A stretch of 64,000 nt of DNA, taken from NCBI GenBank assembly GCA_005503165.1, contig SCNT01000003.1:62001-126000 (forward strand), in the 5' to 3' direction. Made by a program: the position numbers and the translations under genes. Origin of the DNA: Sphingomonadaceae bacterium 3R27E2-A. GTDB lineage: Bacteria > Pseudomonadota > Alphaproteobacteria > Sphingomonadales > Sphingomonadaceae. Below are positions 8,474-16,839 of the stretch, one piece after another (position 1 is the stretch's first letter; every line of letters begins with the position of its first letter). The notes under the pieces were generated by a model. It did no database searches. It saw only the letters and a list, made by a program, of their open reading frames with translations, and had not been told where the DNA came from.

Positions 8474-9489
8474 GCCAGACGCCACCCCAGCGTCTCGCCC
8501 GCATGGAAAGGCACCACCTCGCCGCAGCGGTCGGGCACCACCGTCTCGCCGCGTTCTAGCGTCACCGTCCCGCCATTCAGCGGCAGGCCGTAGAAGTTGG
8601 GCCCATGCTCGCTCGCGAAACCCTCGAACTTGTCGAGCGCGCCTTCCTCGTCGAACACCGCGATATAGCTTTCCAGCGCGAACGGCGCGTTGAAGATGCC
8701 CGCGCAGCCGCACGCGGCCTCCTTGGTGTGCACCGCGTGGGGCGCGCTGTCGGTGCCGAGGAAGAATTTGGGCGAGCCCGACACCGCCGCCGCGCGCACC
8801 GCCAGCCGGTGCGCCTCGCGCTTGGCGACGGGCAGGCAATAGGCGTGCGGCCGGATGCCGCCGACGAGCATCGCGTTGCGGTTGATGTGGAGGTGCTGCG
8901 GCGTGATCGTCGCGGCGACGTTCGCGGGCGCGGCCTTCACGAAATCGACCGCCTCCGACGTGGTGATATGCTCGAATACGATTTTCAGTTCGGGCAGGTC
9001 GCGCACCAGTCCCTTCAGCGTGCGGTCGATGAACACCGCCTCGCGGTCGAAGATATCGACGTCATGGTCGGTGACCTCGCCGTGGATCAGCAGCGGCATG
9101 CCGATCTCGGCCATGCGTTCGAGCACGGGCATGATCTTCGCGATGTCGGTGACCCCGTGCGCGCTGCCGGTCGTGGCATGGGCGGGATAGAGTTTCGCCG
9201 CGGTGAAGACGCCCTCGGCGTGCCCGCGCGCCATCTCGTCGGGATCGCTGTGGTCGGTAAGGTAGGCGACGATCAGCGGGGTGAAATCCATCCCCGGCAC
9301 CGCGGCGCGGATGCGGTCGCGATAAGCGGCGCCTTCCTTGGCAGTGGTCACCGGCGGCGACAGGTTGGGCATGATGATCGCGCGCGCGAACTGTGCGGCG
9401 GTATATTTCGCGACATGACCGAGCATCGCGCCGTCGCGGAGGTGCACGTGCCAGTCGTCGGGGCGGCGGATGGTCAGGCGGTCGGTCAT
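8470..9489 (-). CDS. pyrC: Dihydroorotase (homodimeric E. coli type)
   Basis: A 339-residue amidohydrolase that cyclises carbamoyl-aspartate to dihydroorotate in pyrimidine synthesis. The zinc-site motif [10 protein letters not shown] lies near residue 13. [41 protein letters not shown] and FLGTDSAPH cover the remaining metal and substrate residues. ATG at 9489 is chosen because the [14 protein letters not shown] start matches the family; an upstream in-frame ATG at 9558 lies inside the repeat element. pyrE lies about 33 kb away. Confidence 0.95.
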   Translation of the reverse strand: MTDRLTIRRPDDWHVHLRDGAMLGHVAKYTAAQFARAIIMPNLSPPVTTAKEGAAYRDRIRAAVPGMDFTPLIVAYLTDHSDPDEMARGHAEGVFTAAKLYPAHATTGSAHGVTDIAKIMPVLERMAEIGMPLLIHGEVTDHDVDIFDREAVFIDRTLKGLVRDLPELKIVFEHITTSEAVDFVKAAPANVAATITPQHLHINRNAMLVGGIRPHAYCLPVAKREAHRLAVRAAAVSGSPKFFLGTDSAPHAVHTKEAACGCAGIFNAPFALESYIAVFDEEGALDKFEGFASEHGPNFYGLPLNGGTVTLERGETVVPDRCGEVVPFHAGETLGWRLA

Positions 9490-9532
9490 CGATAATCTCG
9501 CGGCAGGAGGCTTGGCTTTGGCTGGGGCGTCC

Positions 9533-9802
9533 TTAGGGGTAGAGCCCGCGAATTGCACGCTCGAGGTTTGAGGCGATTTTGTTCAGTGCGAGGAGGCAAG
9601 GCGCAGGACTATGTCGATAGTTCTAGGCTTGCCGACGAAGCAATGGACAAAATCGGTCAAATCCCGAAGGGACGCCGAAATGGCTTCGATCTTGGGCCGG
9701 TGCGGCCTTGCGGGTAGCGATGCTACCCGCCGCGACCACCCAAGCCCAATATCTTCGCCATTTCGACGCCTCGAGCGTGCAATTCGCGGACTCTGCCCCT
9801 AA
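9533..9802. repeat. MITE-like element with 34-bp terminal inverted repeats
   Basis: The ends 9533-9566 and 9769-9802 are inverted copies with two mismatches over 34 bases, starting TTAGGGG. Inside is a perfect 9-bp hairpin GCGGGTAGC/GCTACCCGC (9710-9730) and further partial inverted similarity. It fills the pyrC-ygfZ divergent gap and ends nine bases before the ygfZ start codon. No transposase and no clear target-site duplication are visible. Confidence 0.7.
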
Positions 9803-9811
9803 ATTATCGCC

Positions 9812-10537
9812 ATGGCCAATACCACCCTTCACGACCGCGCGCTGATCCGCCTGTCGGGCGACGACGTCCGCGGCTTTTTGCAGGGGCTCGTTACCAACGA
9901 CACCGCGGGCGACCTGCCCGTCTGGACCGCGCTGCTCACCGCGCAGGGCAAGGCCTTGTTCGACTTCCTCATCTGGGGCGACGGCGACGATGCGCTGATC
10001 GATTGCGAGCGCGCCGCCGCGGCGGACCTCGCCAGGCGGCTGACGCTCTACCGCCTGCGCCGTGCGATCACGATCGCGCCCGAAGAAGCGCTAGCCGTGC
10101 ATTGGGCGCCCGAAGGCGACCTCGGCGTCGTCGACCCGCGCCTCGCCGAGCTCGGCCAGCGCTGGCTCGCGCCGGCACAAGAGGGCGCGGGCGCCGATGC
10201 CGCATGGCGCGCCCACCGCCTTGCGCTCGGCGTCACCGAGGGCCGCGCCGAACTCGGCGACGGCGCGACGCTCTGGCTCGAATGCAACGCGGCCGAACTG
10301 AACGGCGTCAGCTTCACCAAGGGCTGCTACGTCGGCCAGGAAAATACCGCGCGGATGAACTGGCGGCAAAAGGTCAATCGGCGGCTCGTCGTCGTGCCGC
10401 TCGCCGGGGCCGACGAGAAACGCCAGCTGACCGCCTATCCCGACCTCGGCCTGTCGATCGAGCATCGCCGCGTCGAGACTATCGATCCCGCCAGCGCACC
10501 TGAATGGATGCGCGCAGGGCTGGCGGTCGAGTCATGA
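9812..10537 (+). CDS. ygfZ: Folate-binding Fe-S cluster repair protein YgfZ
   Basis: A 241-residue member of the GcvT-like YgfZ/GCV_T family, which supports maintenance of some iron-sulfur enzymes in a folate-dependent way. The diagnostic motif FTKGCYVGQE with its conserved cysteine is intact, followed by NTARMNWRQKVNRR. The N-terminal half (IRLSGDDVRGFLQGLVTND) is typical. Its start codon lies immediately after the MITE-like element, so its promoter must sit within or beyond that repeat. Confidence 0.9.
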   Translation: MANTTLHDRALIRLSGDDVRGFLQGLVTNDTAGDLPVWTALLTAQGKALFDFLIWGDGDDALIDCERAAAADLARRLTLYRLRRAITIAPEEALAVHWAPEGDLGVVDPRLAELGQRWLAPAQEGAGADAAWRAHRLALGVTEGRAELGDGATLWLECNAAELNGVSFTKGCYVGQENTARMNWRQKVNRRLVVVPLAGADEKRQLTAYPDLGLSIEHRRVETIDPASAPEWMRAGLAVES

Positions 10538-11160
10538 CAGATACAGGCTTTGCTGCTAGGCTGCACGCCATGCCCGCGAAGTTGACGCTGTCGGCGCTCG
10601 TCGCCGCTTTCGCCCTGGCCGCGCCCGCCCATGCGGCGCCGGATTCGTTGTGGCCCGTCGAAGCCGAGGTCGCGGCGCCCCCGTCGCCGCTCGCGCCGCT
10701 GGCATCCGATTCGGTATGGACGCCGCGGTTCGAAGCCGCGGCCGCCGAACTCGTCGCGGCGCTGCGATCGCGCGACGAGGCGCGCTGGGGGCCGATGCTC
10801 GGCGGACAGTGGTTCGCCGCCGCCGATCGCGCGCGCGTCCGCGCCCTGCTCGCCGATCCGCACAGCGCGTTCCGGCACGCGCTCTTTGCGCGCGGTTTCA
10901 CCCATCAGCGCATCCTCGGCTGGAGCGCCCCCGCGTCGCTGGACGCCGGCGAACGCGCGGCGATCGAGGCGGGAGATGAGGCCGAGGCGCTCGTCTGCTG
11001 GTCGGCGGGCGGCAATGGCGACGGCCCCTGGCCCGCAACCGCGCGCGAGGCCGACAGTGAGCCGGGCCGCTATGCCTGCGCGCGGATCGTCTTCAATATG
11101 CGCGAGGAGGCGCCGGGGTGGCGCGCCTTCATCGAGCAGCCGGGGGCAGGGCGATCCTGA
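10534..11160 (+). CDS. Secreted hypothetical protein
   Basis: About 208 residues from the ATG at 10534 that overlaps the ygfZ stop (ATGA). ATG at 10570 gives a tidier signal peptide, KLTLSALVAAFALAAPAHA. The mature part is Ala/Arg-rich with WTPRFEAAAAELVAALRSRDEARWGPMLGGQWF and CWSAGG near the C-terminus. No family is recognised. Overlap with ygfZ suggests the same transcript. Confidence 0.6.
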   Translation: MTDTGFAARLHAMPAKLTLSALVAAFALAAPAHAAPDSLWPVEAEVAAPPSPLAPLASDSVWTPRFEAAAAELVAALRSRDEARWGPMLGGQWFAAADRARVRALLADPHSAFRHALFARGFTHQRILGWSAPASLDAGERAAIEAGDEAEALVCWSAGGNGDGPWPATAREADSEPGRYACARIVFNMREEAPGWRAFIEQPGAGRS

Positions 11161-11205
11161 CCGGCGCTTAACGCAAAACCAAGGATATGCGGCGAGAATA
11201 GTGCG

Positions 11206-11475
11206 ATGCTGGGGCGTTTCATCCTGCTGGTCGCGGGCATCGCGGCAATATCGGTCGGCGTGGCGGGGGTGGCGATTCGCTCGACCGATCCGCGGCGCGA
11301 CGCACTGGCTGCGACGGTGCCCGGCGACCATGGGAATTTCACGATCGCCGAGCGCGTCGAGCGCACGAAAGGGCCATCGGTGTCGCCATCTATCTCCCCT
11401 CCCGCTTGCGGGAGGGGAGATAGATGGCGCCACCCTTGCCAATCCCGTCGGCTTTGCCCAAATGGCAAGCCATGA
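11206..11475 (+). CDS. Small hypothetical protein, possibly truncated by a repeat
   Basis: An 89-codon frame whose first 55 residues look real: a hydrophobic N-terminal helix (LGRFILLVAGIAAISVGVAGVAI) then a soluble stretch. The remainder is translated from the hairpin repeat at 11385-11427 and looks like non-coding read-through. It may be a gene shortened by repeat insertion, or spurious. Confidence 0.3.
   Translation: MLGRFILLVAGIAAISVGVAGVAIRSTDPRRDALAATVPGDHGNFTIAERVERTKGPSVSPSISPPACGRGDRWRHPCQSRRLCPNGKP
11385..11427. repeat. Short palindromic repeat related to family A core
   Basis: Arms CTATCTCCCCTCCCGC and its near-complement GGGAGGGGAGATAG around a TTGC loop. The long perfect stem would fold strongly in RNA. 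It lies inside the 3' part of the small hypothetical frame and just upstream of the metallo-hydrolase gene. Confidence 0.65.
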
Positions 11476-12137
11476 ACGCTCCCAATCCGCCGCTGCGCGC
11501 CGCGATCGTGCCCGTCACCGCCTTTCAGCAGAATTGCACCCTGCTGTGGTGCACCGAGACCAACAAGGCGGCGTTCATAGATCCCGGCGGCGACCTCGAC
11601 AAGTTGCGCGAAGCCGTCCGCCAGACCGGCGTCGAGGTCGAGAAGATCCTCGTCACCCACGGCCATATGGACCATTGCGGCATGGCGGGCGTGCTCGCGA
11701 AGGAGCTCGGAGTGCCGATCGAGGGGCCGCATGAGGACGACCGCTTCTGGATCGAGGGGCTCGCGACCGCGGGCGAGCGCTTCGGAATGGAGGGCGAACC
11801 CTTCGAGCCCGACCGCTGGCTGGTCGACGGCGACACGGTGACCGTCGGCAACCTCAGCATCGACGTCATCCATTGCCCGGGGCACACGCCCGGCCATGTC
11901 GTCTTTTACCACGAGCCCTCGAAGCTCGCGATCGTCGGCGACGTGCTGTTCCAGGGCTCGATCGGCCGCACCGACTTCCCGCGCGGCAACCACCAGCAAC
12001 TGCTCGATTCGATCACGCAGAAGCTCTGGCCGCTCGGCGACGACACGGTCTTCCTGCCGGGCCACGGCCCGCACAGCAAATTCGGCCAGGAACGGCGCAC
12101 CAATCCCTATGTCAGCGACATGGCGATGGGCGCCTGA
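11472..12137 (+). CDS. Metallo-beta-lactamase-fold hydrolase (YcbL/glyoxalase II-like)
   Basis: A 221-residue enzyme with THGHMDHCG (HxHxDH metal motif), CPGHTPGH, GDVLFQGSIGRTDFP and LPGHGP, placing it in the glyoxalase II-like group next to E. coli YcbL. ATG 11472 is preferred over earlier starts, which read through the repeat. Likely a cytosolic thioester hydrolase; the physiological substrate is uncertain. It converges with the MAPEG gene across seven bases. Confidence 0.87.
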   Translation: MNAPNPPLRAAIVPVTAFQQNCTLLWCTETNKAAFIDPGGDLDKLREAVRQTGVEVEKILVTHGHMDHCGMAGVLAKELGVPIEGPHEDDRFWIEGLATAGERFGMEGEPFEPDRWLVDGDTVTVGNLSIDVIHCPGHTPGHVVFYHEPSKLAIVGDVLFQGSIGRTDFPRGNHQQLLDSITQKLWPLGDDTVFLPGHGPHSKFGQERRTNPYVSDMAMGA

Positions 12138-12144
12138 TCCCTCC

Positions 12145-12579
12145 TTATTTGTCGACGACCACCGTCTCGGGCACCGTCGAGGTGATATTGGTCGGCGTCG
12201 CATAGACGGTGAACAGCGCAAATCCCGCCAGCCCGAGCTGGACCAGCATCGTGATCGTCGTGCCGGCCATGCGGCCCCACATCATCCCGTCCATGCCCAG
12301 CGCGTGCAGGATGCGTCCGACGAGATAGAGCGCGCCCACCGCCCACAGCCATGTCGAGGAGCCCGCGGCGAGTTCGACCAGCGCGAGCAGGATCAGCACG
12401 AAAGCGGTGTTTTCGACGAAATTGCTGTGCGCGCGCATGCGGCGGATCACGCGCTCGTTGCCGCCGTCGCCGATCGACACTTTTTCCTGCCCGCGCACGC
12501 GCCCGACGCGCTTCGAAAGCCACAGGTTGAGCAGCGCCGCCCCCGCGGCGATCGTCAGGCTGATCGGCAATATCGTCAT
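12145..12579 (-). CDS. MAPEG-family membrane protein
   Basis: A 144-residue protein with four predicted helices. The MAPEG pattern is seen in RVGRVRGQEKVSIGDGGNERVIRRMRAHSNFVENTAF, including the RxxxNxxE-type core, followed by GRILHALGM. Bacterial members are often glutathione-dependent or of unknown function. A GGGGGA site precedes the ATG at 12579. Confidence 0.85.
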   Translation of the reverse strand: MTILPISLTIAAGAALLNLWLSKRVGRVRGQEKVSIGDGGNERVIRRMRAHSNFVENTAFVLILLALVELAAGSSTWLWAVGALYLVGRILHALGMDGMMWGRMAGTTITMLVQLGLAGFALFTVYATPTNITSTVPETVVVDK

Positions 12580-12881
12580 TTGGCTTCCCCCATGTCGTTG
12601 GCCGCAGCATCCTGGGCGCGGCGGTTCCCGACATGTGGCATTCCCGCGTGCGCGCGGCAAGCCGTGCTCGGGGCTTGCCTTTGCGGGCAAAAACGCTATA
12701 GCCCCGCCCGATCCGGCACCCGACACCGACAGGCGTTGAGGCACCCTCCGGCAGAAGATTTTCTTGTCATTTCAAGGCAGGACGGGCTTCGGCACGGCGG
12801 GCGGGCCAGTCATTCCCGGCGACGGGGGCGACAAATCCGGGTAGCCGATTCGTATAAACGTCTAAATATGCAGGAAATATC

Positions 12882-13061
12882 ATGGCCGTCCCCAAGCGAA
12901 AAACCTCGCCCTCGAAGCGCGGCATGCGTCGCAGCCACGACAGCCTGAAGGTCGAAGCCTATCAGGAATGCCCGAACTGCGGCGAGCTCAAGCGCCCGCA
13001 CAATCTCTGCAACGCCTGCGGCCATTACAACGGCCGCGAAGTCGTCTCGGTCGGCGCCTAA
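12882..13061 (+). CDS. rpmF: 50S ribosomal protein bL32
   Basis: A 59-residue protein starting [20 protein letters not shown], the conserved bL32 N-terminus. It carries a four-cysteine zinc ribbon, CPNCG and CNACG, so it is the zinc-binding form. A CAGGAAAT site lies a few bases upstream. It is followed by plsX and fabH, the widely conserved rpmF-plsX-fabH order that links ribosome and lipid synthesis. The 300 bases upstream (12580-12881) show no gene; a TTGCCT...TATAGC pair near 12677-12704 might be its promoter. Confidence 0.96.
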   Translation: MAVPKRKTSPSKRGMRRSHDSLKVEAYQECPNCGELKRPHNLCNACGHYNGREVVSVGA

Positions 13062-13083
13062 GCCCTAACCGGAAAGCGTTCGG

Positions 13084-14118
13084 ATGAGCCTCACACCGCG
13101 AATCGCGATCGATGCGATGGGCGGTGACGTCGGCGTGCGCGTGATGCTCGCCGGCGCCGCAATGGCGCGCCACCAGCACGACGGCCTGCGTTTCCTCCTC
13201 GTCGGCGACGAGGTGCAGATCAAGGCCGCGCTGGAAAATCATCCGAACCTGCGCGCCGCGTCGGACATCATCCACACCGATGGCGTGGTGACCGGCGAGG
13301 AAAAGCCCAGCCAGGCGATCCGCAAGGCGAAGACCACCTCGATGGGGCTGGCGATCGACGCGGTGAAGCGCGGGGACGCCGGCGGCGCGCTGTCGGCGGG
13401 CAATACCGGCGCGCTGATGGCGATGGCGAAGCTCGCGCTGCGCACGATGCCGGGCATCGACCGCCCCGCGCTCGCGGCGCTGCTGCCCTCGCTCGGCGAC
13501 AATGACGTGGTGATGCTCGACCTTGGCGCCAACACCGAATGCGACGCGGGCAATCTCACCCAATTCGCGGTGATGGGCGCGGCCTATGCGCGCACCGTGA
13601 TGGGCCTCGAGCGCCCGCGGGTGGCGCTGCTCAACATCGGCACCGAGGAACTCAAGGGCACCGACGAAATTCGCGAGGCCGCGGCGCTGCTGCGTGCGGC
13701 GACGCACCTGCCGATGGAATTCACCGGCTTCATCGAGGGCGACAAATTGTCGCGCGGCGAGGTCGATGTCATCGTCCACGACGGCTTTTCGGGCAATATC
13801 GCCTTGAAGACCATCGAGGGCACCGCGCGCTTCGTCACCGACGTCCTGCGCCGCGCTTTCACCTCGTCGGTGCGCTCGAAGATCGGCTTCCTGATCTCGC
13901 GCCCGGCGACCGAACTGCTGCGCCACCATCTCGATCCGAACAACCATAATGGCGCGGTGTTCCTCGGCCTCAACGGCGTCGTGCTGAAGAGCCACGGCAG
14001 CGCCAACGACAAGGGCGTCGCCAACGCGGTCCATGTCTGCGCCGAACTGGTGGAAAAGGATATCACCCGCCAGGTGACCGAGGATCTCGCCAATTTCCGC
14101 CGGGACACCGCGGCATGA
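13084..14118 (+). CDS. plsX: Phosphate acyltransferase PlsX
   Basis: A 344-residue peripheral membrane enzyme that makes acyl-phosphate from acyl-ACP for phospholipid synthesis. Family landmarks are [11 protein letters not shown] at the start, [62 protein letters not shown] and the C-terminal [25 protein letters not shown]. Full length. Its last four bases overlap fabH. Confidence 0.97.
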   Translation: MSLTPRIAIDAMGGDVGVRVMLAGAAMARHQHDGLRFLLVGDEVQIKAALENHPNLRAASDIIHTDGVVTGEEKPSQAIRKAKTTSMGLAIDAVKRGDAGGALSAGNTGALMAMAKLALRTMPGIDRPALAALLPSLGDNDVVMLDLGANTECDAGNLTQFAVMGAAYARTVMGLERPRVALLNIGTEELKGTDEIREAAALLRAATHLPMEFTGFIEGDKLSRGEVDVIVHDGFSGNIALKTIEGTARFVTDVLRRAFTSSVRSKIGFLISRPATELLRHHLDPNNHNGAVFLGLNGVVLKSHGSANDKGVANAVHVCAELVEKDITRQVTEDLANFRRDTAA

Positions 14119-15080
14119 CCCTGCGCGCGGTTCTGGCCGGCACCGGTTCGGCGCTGCCGCGCACGCGCGTCTCGAACGCCGAGCTGGCGGAGCGGGTCGA
14201 CACCAGCGACGAATGGATCGTCGAGCGCACCGGCATCCGCTTCCGCCACATCGCCGAACCCGACGAGACGACCGCGACGCTCGGCGCCGATGCCGCCAGG
14301 CAGGCGCTCGCCGCGGCAGGGCTCCAGCCCGCCGACATCGGCCTGATCATCGTCGCCACCGCGACCCCCGACAACACGTTCCCCGCCAGCGCCACCAAGG
14401 TGCAGGCGATCCTCGGCACGCCCGACTGCATCGCCTTCGATGTCGCGGCGGTGTGCTCTGGCTTCCTCTATGCCGTGTCGGTCGCCGACTCGATGCTGCG
14501 CACCGGCGCCGCGAAGCACGCGCTGGTGATCGGCAGCGAGACCTTCAGCCGCATCCTCGACTGGGAGGATCGCACGACCTGCGTCCTGTTCGGCGACGGC
14601 GCGGGCGCGGTGGTGCTGTCGGCGAAGGACGTCGACGACGATCAGGGCATTCTCGCCACCCGGCTGCACGCCGAGGGGCAATATTGCGACATGCTCTATG
14701 TCGACGGCGGTCCCTCGACCACCGGCACCGTCGGCCATGTCCGCATGCAGGGCCGCGAGGTGTTCCGCCACGCGGTGACCAACCTCGCCGCGGTGCTCGG
14801 CGAGGTGATGGCCGATGTCGGTCTGTCGGCCGACCAGATCGACTGGGTCGTCCCGCACCAGGCGAACAAGCGCATCATCGATGCGACCGCCAAAAAGCTC
14901 GGCCTGCCCGCCGAACGCGTCGTGCTGACCGTCGATCAGCACGCCAATACGTCGGCGGCGTCGGTGCCGCTGGCGCTCGACCTCGCGGTGCGCGACGGGC
15001 GCATCAAGCGCGGCGATCTGGTGGTGCTCGAGGCGATGGGCGGCGGCTTTACCTGGGGCGCCGCGGTGCTGCGCGTCTGA
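14115..15080 (+). CDS. fabH: Beta-ketoacyl-ACP synthase III
   Basis: A 321-residue condensing enzyme that starts type II fatty acid synthesis from acetyl-CoA and malonyl-ACP. The triad is visible: Cys114 in AVCSGF, His in [10 protein letters not shown] and Asn in [11 protein letters not shown]. The start overlaps plsX (ATGA), so the two are translationally coupled. The following 345 bases contain only repeat B1 and the ihfA leader. Confidence 0.97.
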   Translation: MTLRAVLAGTGSALPRTRVSNAELAERVDTSDEWIVERTGIRFRHIAEPDETTATLGADAARQALAAAGLQPADIGLIIVATATPDNTFPASATKVQAILGTPDCIAFDVAAVCSGFLYAVSVADSMLRTGAAKHALVIGSETFSRILDWEDRTTCVLFGDGAGAVVLSAKDVDDDQGILATRLHAEGQYCDMLYVDGGPSTTGTVGHVRMQGREVFRHAVTNLAAVLGEVMADVGLSADQIDWVVPHQANKRIIDATAKKLGLPAERVVLTVDQHANTSAASVPLALDLAVRDGRIKRGDLVVLEAMGGGFTWGAAVLRV

Positions 15081-15117
15081 CGACATGGTCGCGGTCGGGC
15101 CAAAGAGCTGCCATTTG

Positions 15118-15227
15118 TAGCATCGTCATCCTGAACTTGTTTCAGGATCCATGGCCTGCCGCTTCCTTCGGCGCAGCGCCGGACGAGATCTCGGGCCATG
15201 GATGCTGAAACGAGTTCAGCATGATGA
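15118..15227. repeat. Interspersed inverted repeat, family B copy 1
   Basis: Outer arms CGTCATCCTGAACTTGTTTC and its near-complement GAAACGAGTTCAGCATGATG flank an inner CCATGGCC/GGCCATGG pair. A second copy with the same ends but a different middle is at 38676-38787. Non-coding, in the fabH-ihfA gap. Confidence 0.8.
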
Positions 15228-15425
15228 GGTTTGGAGAACTGGTCCTTGGCTCCATGCTTCGCTGCGGGGAACAGCTCTAGCAACATCCGCCGCTTTAAGT
15301 CCTCGCTCCATCCGTTTCAGTTTGGCGGATTAATTCGCTTTTGTTACAAGACGAGGCGGGACTCGCGACGGTGGGGGGCCGGCGGGACGCCACAGGGTAT
15401 TTGCTTCGTCAGGGGAGGGACTAGG

Positions 15426-15719
15426 ATGGCAGCAAGCACGCTCACCCGCGCCGACATTGCGGCGCGGATCAACCATCAAATCGGATTGTCGCGCAACGAG
15501 TCGGCGAGTATCGTCGAATCGATCCTCGACCATATGTCCGATGCGCTCGCCGACGGGCAGAACGTCAAGATTTCGGGCTTCGGCACCTTCGTGCTGCGCG
15601 ACAAGGCGCAGCGGATCGGCCGCAACCCCAAGACCGGCGTCGAGGTGCCGATCCTGCCGCGGCGGGTGATGACCTTTCGCGCCAGCCAGTCGATGCGCGG
15701 CCGCGTCGCGGGCGGATAA
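15426..15719 (+). CDS. ihfA: Integration host factor subunit alpha
   Basis: A 97-residue HU/IHF-family DNA-bending protein. [22 protein letters not shown] is the alpha-subunit start, and the arm region [41 protein letters not shown] has the intercalating proline. ATG 15426 follows GGGGAGGGACTAGG; a longer frame upstream has no family support. It abuts a merR gene, the usual ihfA-merR pair of proteobacteria. Confidence 0.96.
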   Translation: MAASTLTRADIAARINHQIGLSRNESASIVESILDHMSDALADGQNVKISGFGTFVLRDKAQRIGRNPKTGVEVPILPRRVMTFRASQSMRGRVAGG

Positions 15720-15722
15720 CGC

Positions 15723-16115
15723 ATGGATGTCGATGACGGCGGCAAGGCCGACGGCGCCATGCTCGCGATCGGCGAGCTGGCGAACCGCATCGGCGTGCCT
15801 ACCCATGTGCTCCGCTATTGGGAAACACGCTTTCCCGAGCTGAAGCCGCTGCAACGCTCGGGACGCCGCCGCTACTACCGCGCCGAGGATGTCGCGCTCG
15901 CCGAGAGGATCCACGAGCTGCTGCATGTGAAGGGCTTCACCGTCGAGGGCGCGCGCAAGGCGTTGACCGGCAAAGAAGAGGCGGCGACCCGCGCGCCGCT
16001 GACGCGCGAGGAGCTCGATCCGGCAGCAGTCCCGGCGGGAAAATCGGGCGTGCCGGTCGCCGACCTGGTCGCACTGCGCCAGCGGCTGGCGAAAGCGATC
16101 GGGGTGGTGGTCTAG
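15723..16115 (+). CDS. MerR-family regulator associated with ihfA
   Basis: A 130-residue protein with an N-terminal winged-helix domain, LAIGELANRIGVPTHVLRYWETRFPELKPLQRSGRRRYYRAED, continuing into the helical dimer region. There are no metal-binding cysteines. Three bases separate it from ihfA. Target genes are unknown; it is the short MerR type that almost always sits beside ihfA. Confidence 0.88.
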   Translation: MDVDDGGKADGAMLAIGELANRIGVPTHVLRYWETRFPELKPLQRSGRRRYYRAEDVALAERIHELLHVKGFTVEGARKALTGKEEAATRAPLTREELDPAAVPAGKSGVPVADLVALRQRLAKAIGVVV

Positions 16116-16119
16116 AAAA

Positions 16120-16229
16120 TCCTCCCTGTCGCGAAGCGAATGGGGGAGGGGCCGGCAACGTCGGCGCCATCGCCCCTCCGTCAGCGCTTCGCGCTGCCAC
16201 CTCCCCATGGCCTGCGGCCACAGGGAGGA
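16120..16229. repeat. Interspersed palindromic repeat, family A copy 2
   Basis: Begins TCCTCCCTGTCGCGAAGCG and ends CCACAGGGAGGA; the block GCCCCTCCGTCAGCGCTTCG is shared almost exactly with copy 1 at 5074-5209. It sits between the convergent merR and sixA genes. Confidence 0.8.
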
Positions 16230-16236
16230 TGTTATC

Positions 16237-16782
16237 CTAATCCATCGCCGGACCCAGCGCCGGGTCCAGGTCGCGCGGGCGGATGAAATTCACGATCCGC
16301 GCCTGCCTCGTGTCGAGATCGTGCCAGTCGGCGATGTCGATCTCCAGCCGCGCCATCGCCGACGTCGGCAATTTCTTCTCGACCTCGGCGCGGAGCGCAT
16401 CGCCATCGCTTTCGGGTACCAGTTCGAGGATCAGATCCTCCAGCCCCGGATTATGCCCCGCAATCAGCAGGTGCTCGGCATCGCGCCCGGTATCGCGGAT
16501 CGTGTCGATCAGGGTCGCCGCCGAGGCGAGATAGATGCGCCGGTCCCAATGCGGTTCGAGCGCGTCGAGGTTCGCCGCGGGCTGGAAGATGTCGAGCGTC
16601 TCGGTCACACGCACCGCGGGCGACGCGACGATGCGGTCGACGGGAAATCCCTGGCGCCTCAGATGCTGCCCGATCAGCTCGGCGCCGCGCTTGCCGCGAG
16701 CGTTGATCGGCCGGTCGAAATCGCGCTCGACGGGGGCATCCCAACCCGATTTGGCATGGCGCAGGATCGTCAGCGTCTTCAA
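16237..16782 (-). CDS. sixA: SixA-type phosphohistidine phosphatase
   Basis: A 181-residue histidine-phosphatase-superfamily protein. LTILRHAKSGWD carries the RHG-like catalytic histidine in the RHAKS form typical of SixA. RPINARGKRGAE, SPAVRVTETLD and IAGHNPGLEDL (second catalytic His) complete the pocket. It likely dephosphorylates phosphohistidine in phosphorelay or PTS proteins. It lies 57 bases downstream of the helicase gene on the same strand. Confidence 0.88.
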   Translation of the reverse strand: MKTLTILRHAKSGWDAPVERDFDRPINARGKRGAELIGQHLRRQGFPVDRIVASPAVRVTETLDIFQPAANLDALEPHWDRRIYLASAATLIDTIRDTGRDAEHLLIAGHNPGLEDLILELVPESDGDALRAEVEKKLPTSAMARLEIDIADWHDLDTRQARIVNFIRPRDLDPALGPAMD

Positions 16783-16839
16783 AATCTCTCCCCGCGCCTG
16801 TCGCGCCTTCCCCTCGGTTCGAGGCCTTGTGCCGCAATC

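Noticed and set aside
11424..11471. Upstream ATG at 11424 as start of the metallo-hydrolase
   Set aside because: It translates the palindromic repeat into a non-conserved stretch; the ATG at 11472 starts the recognisable fold.
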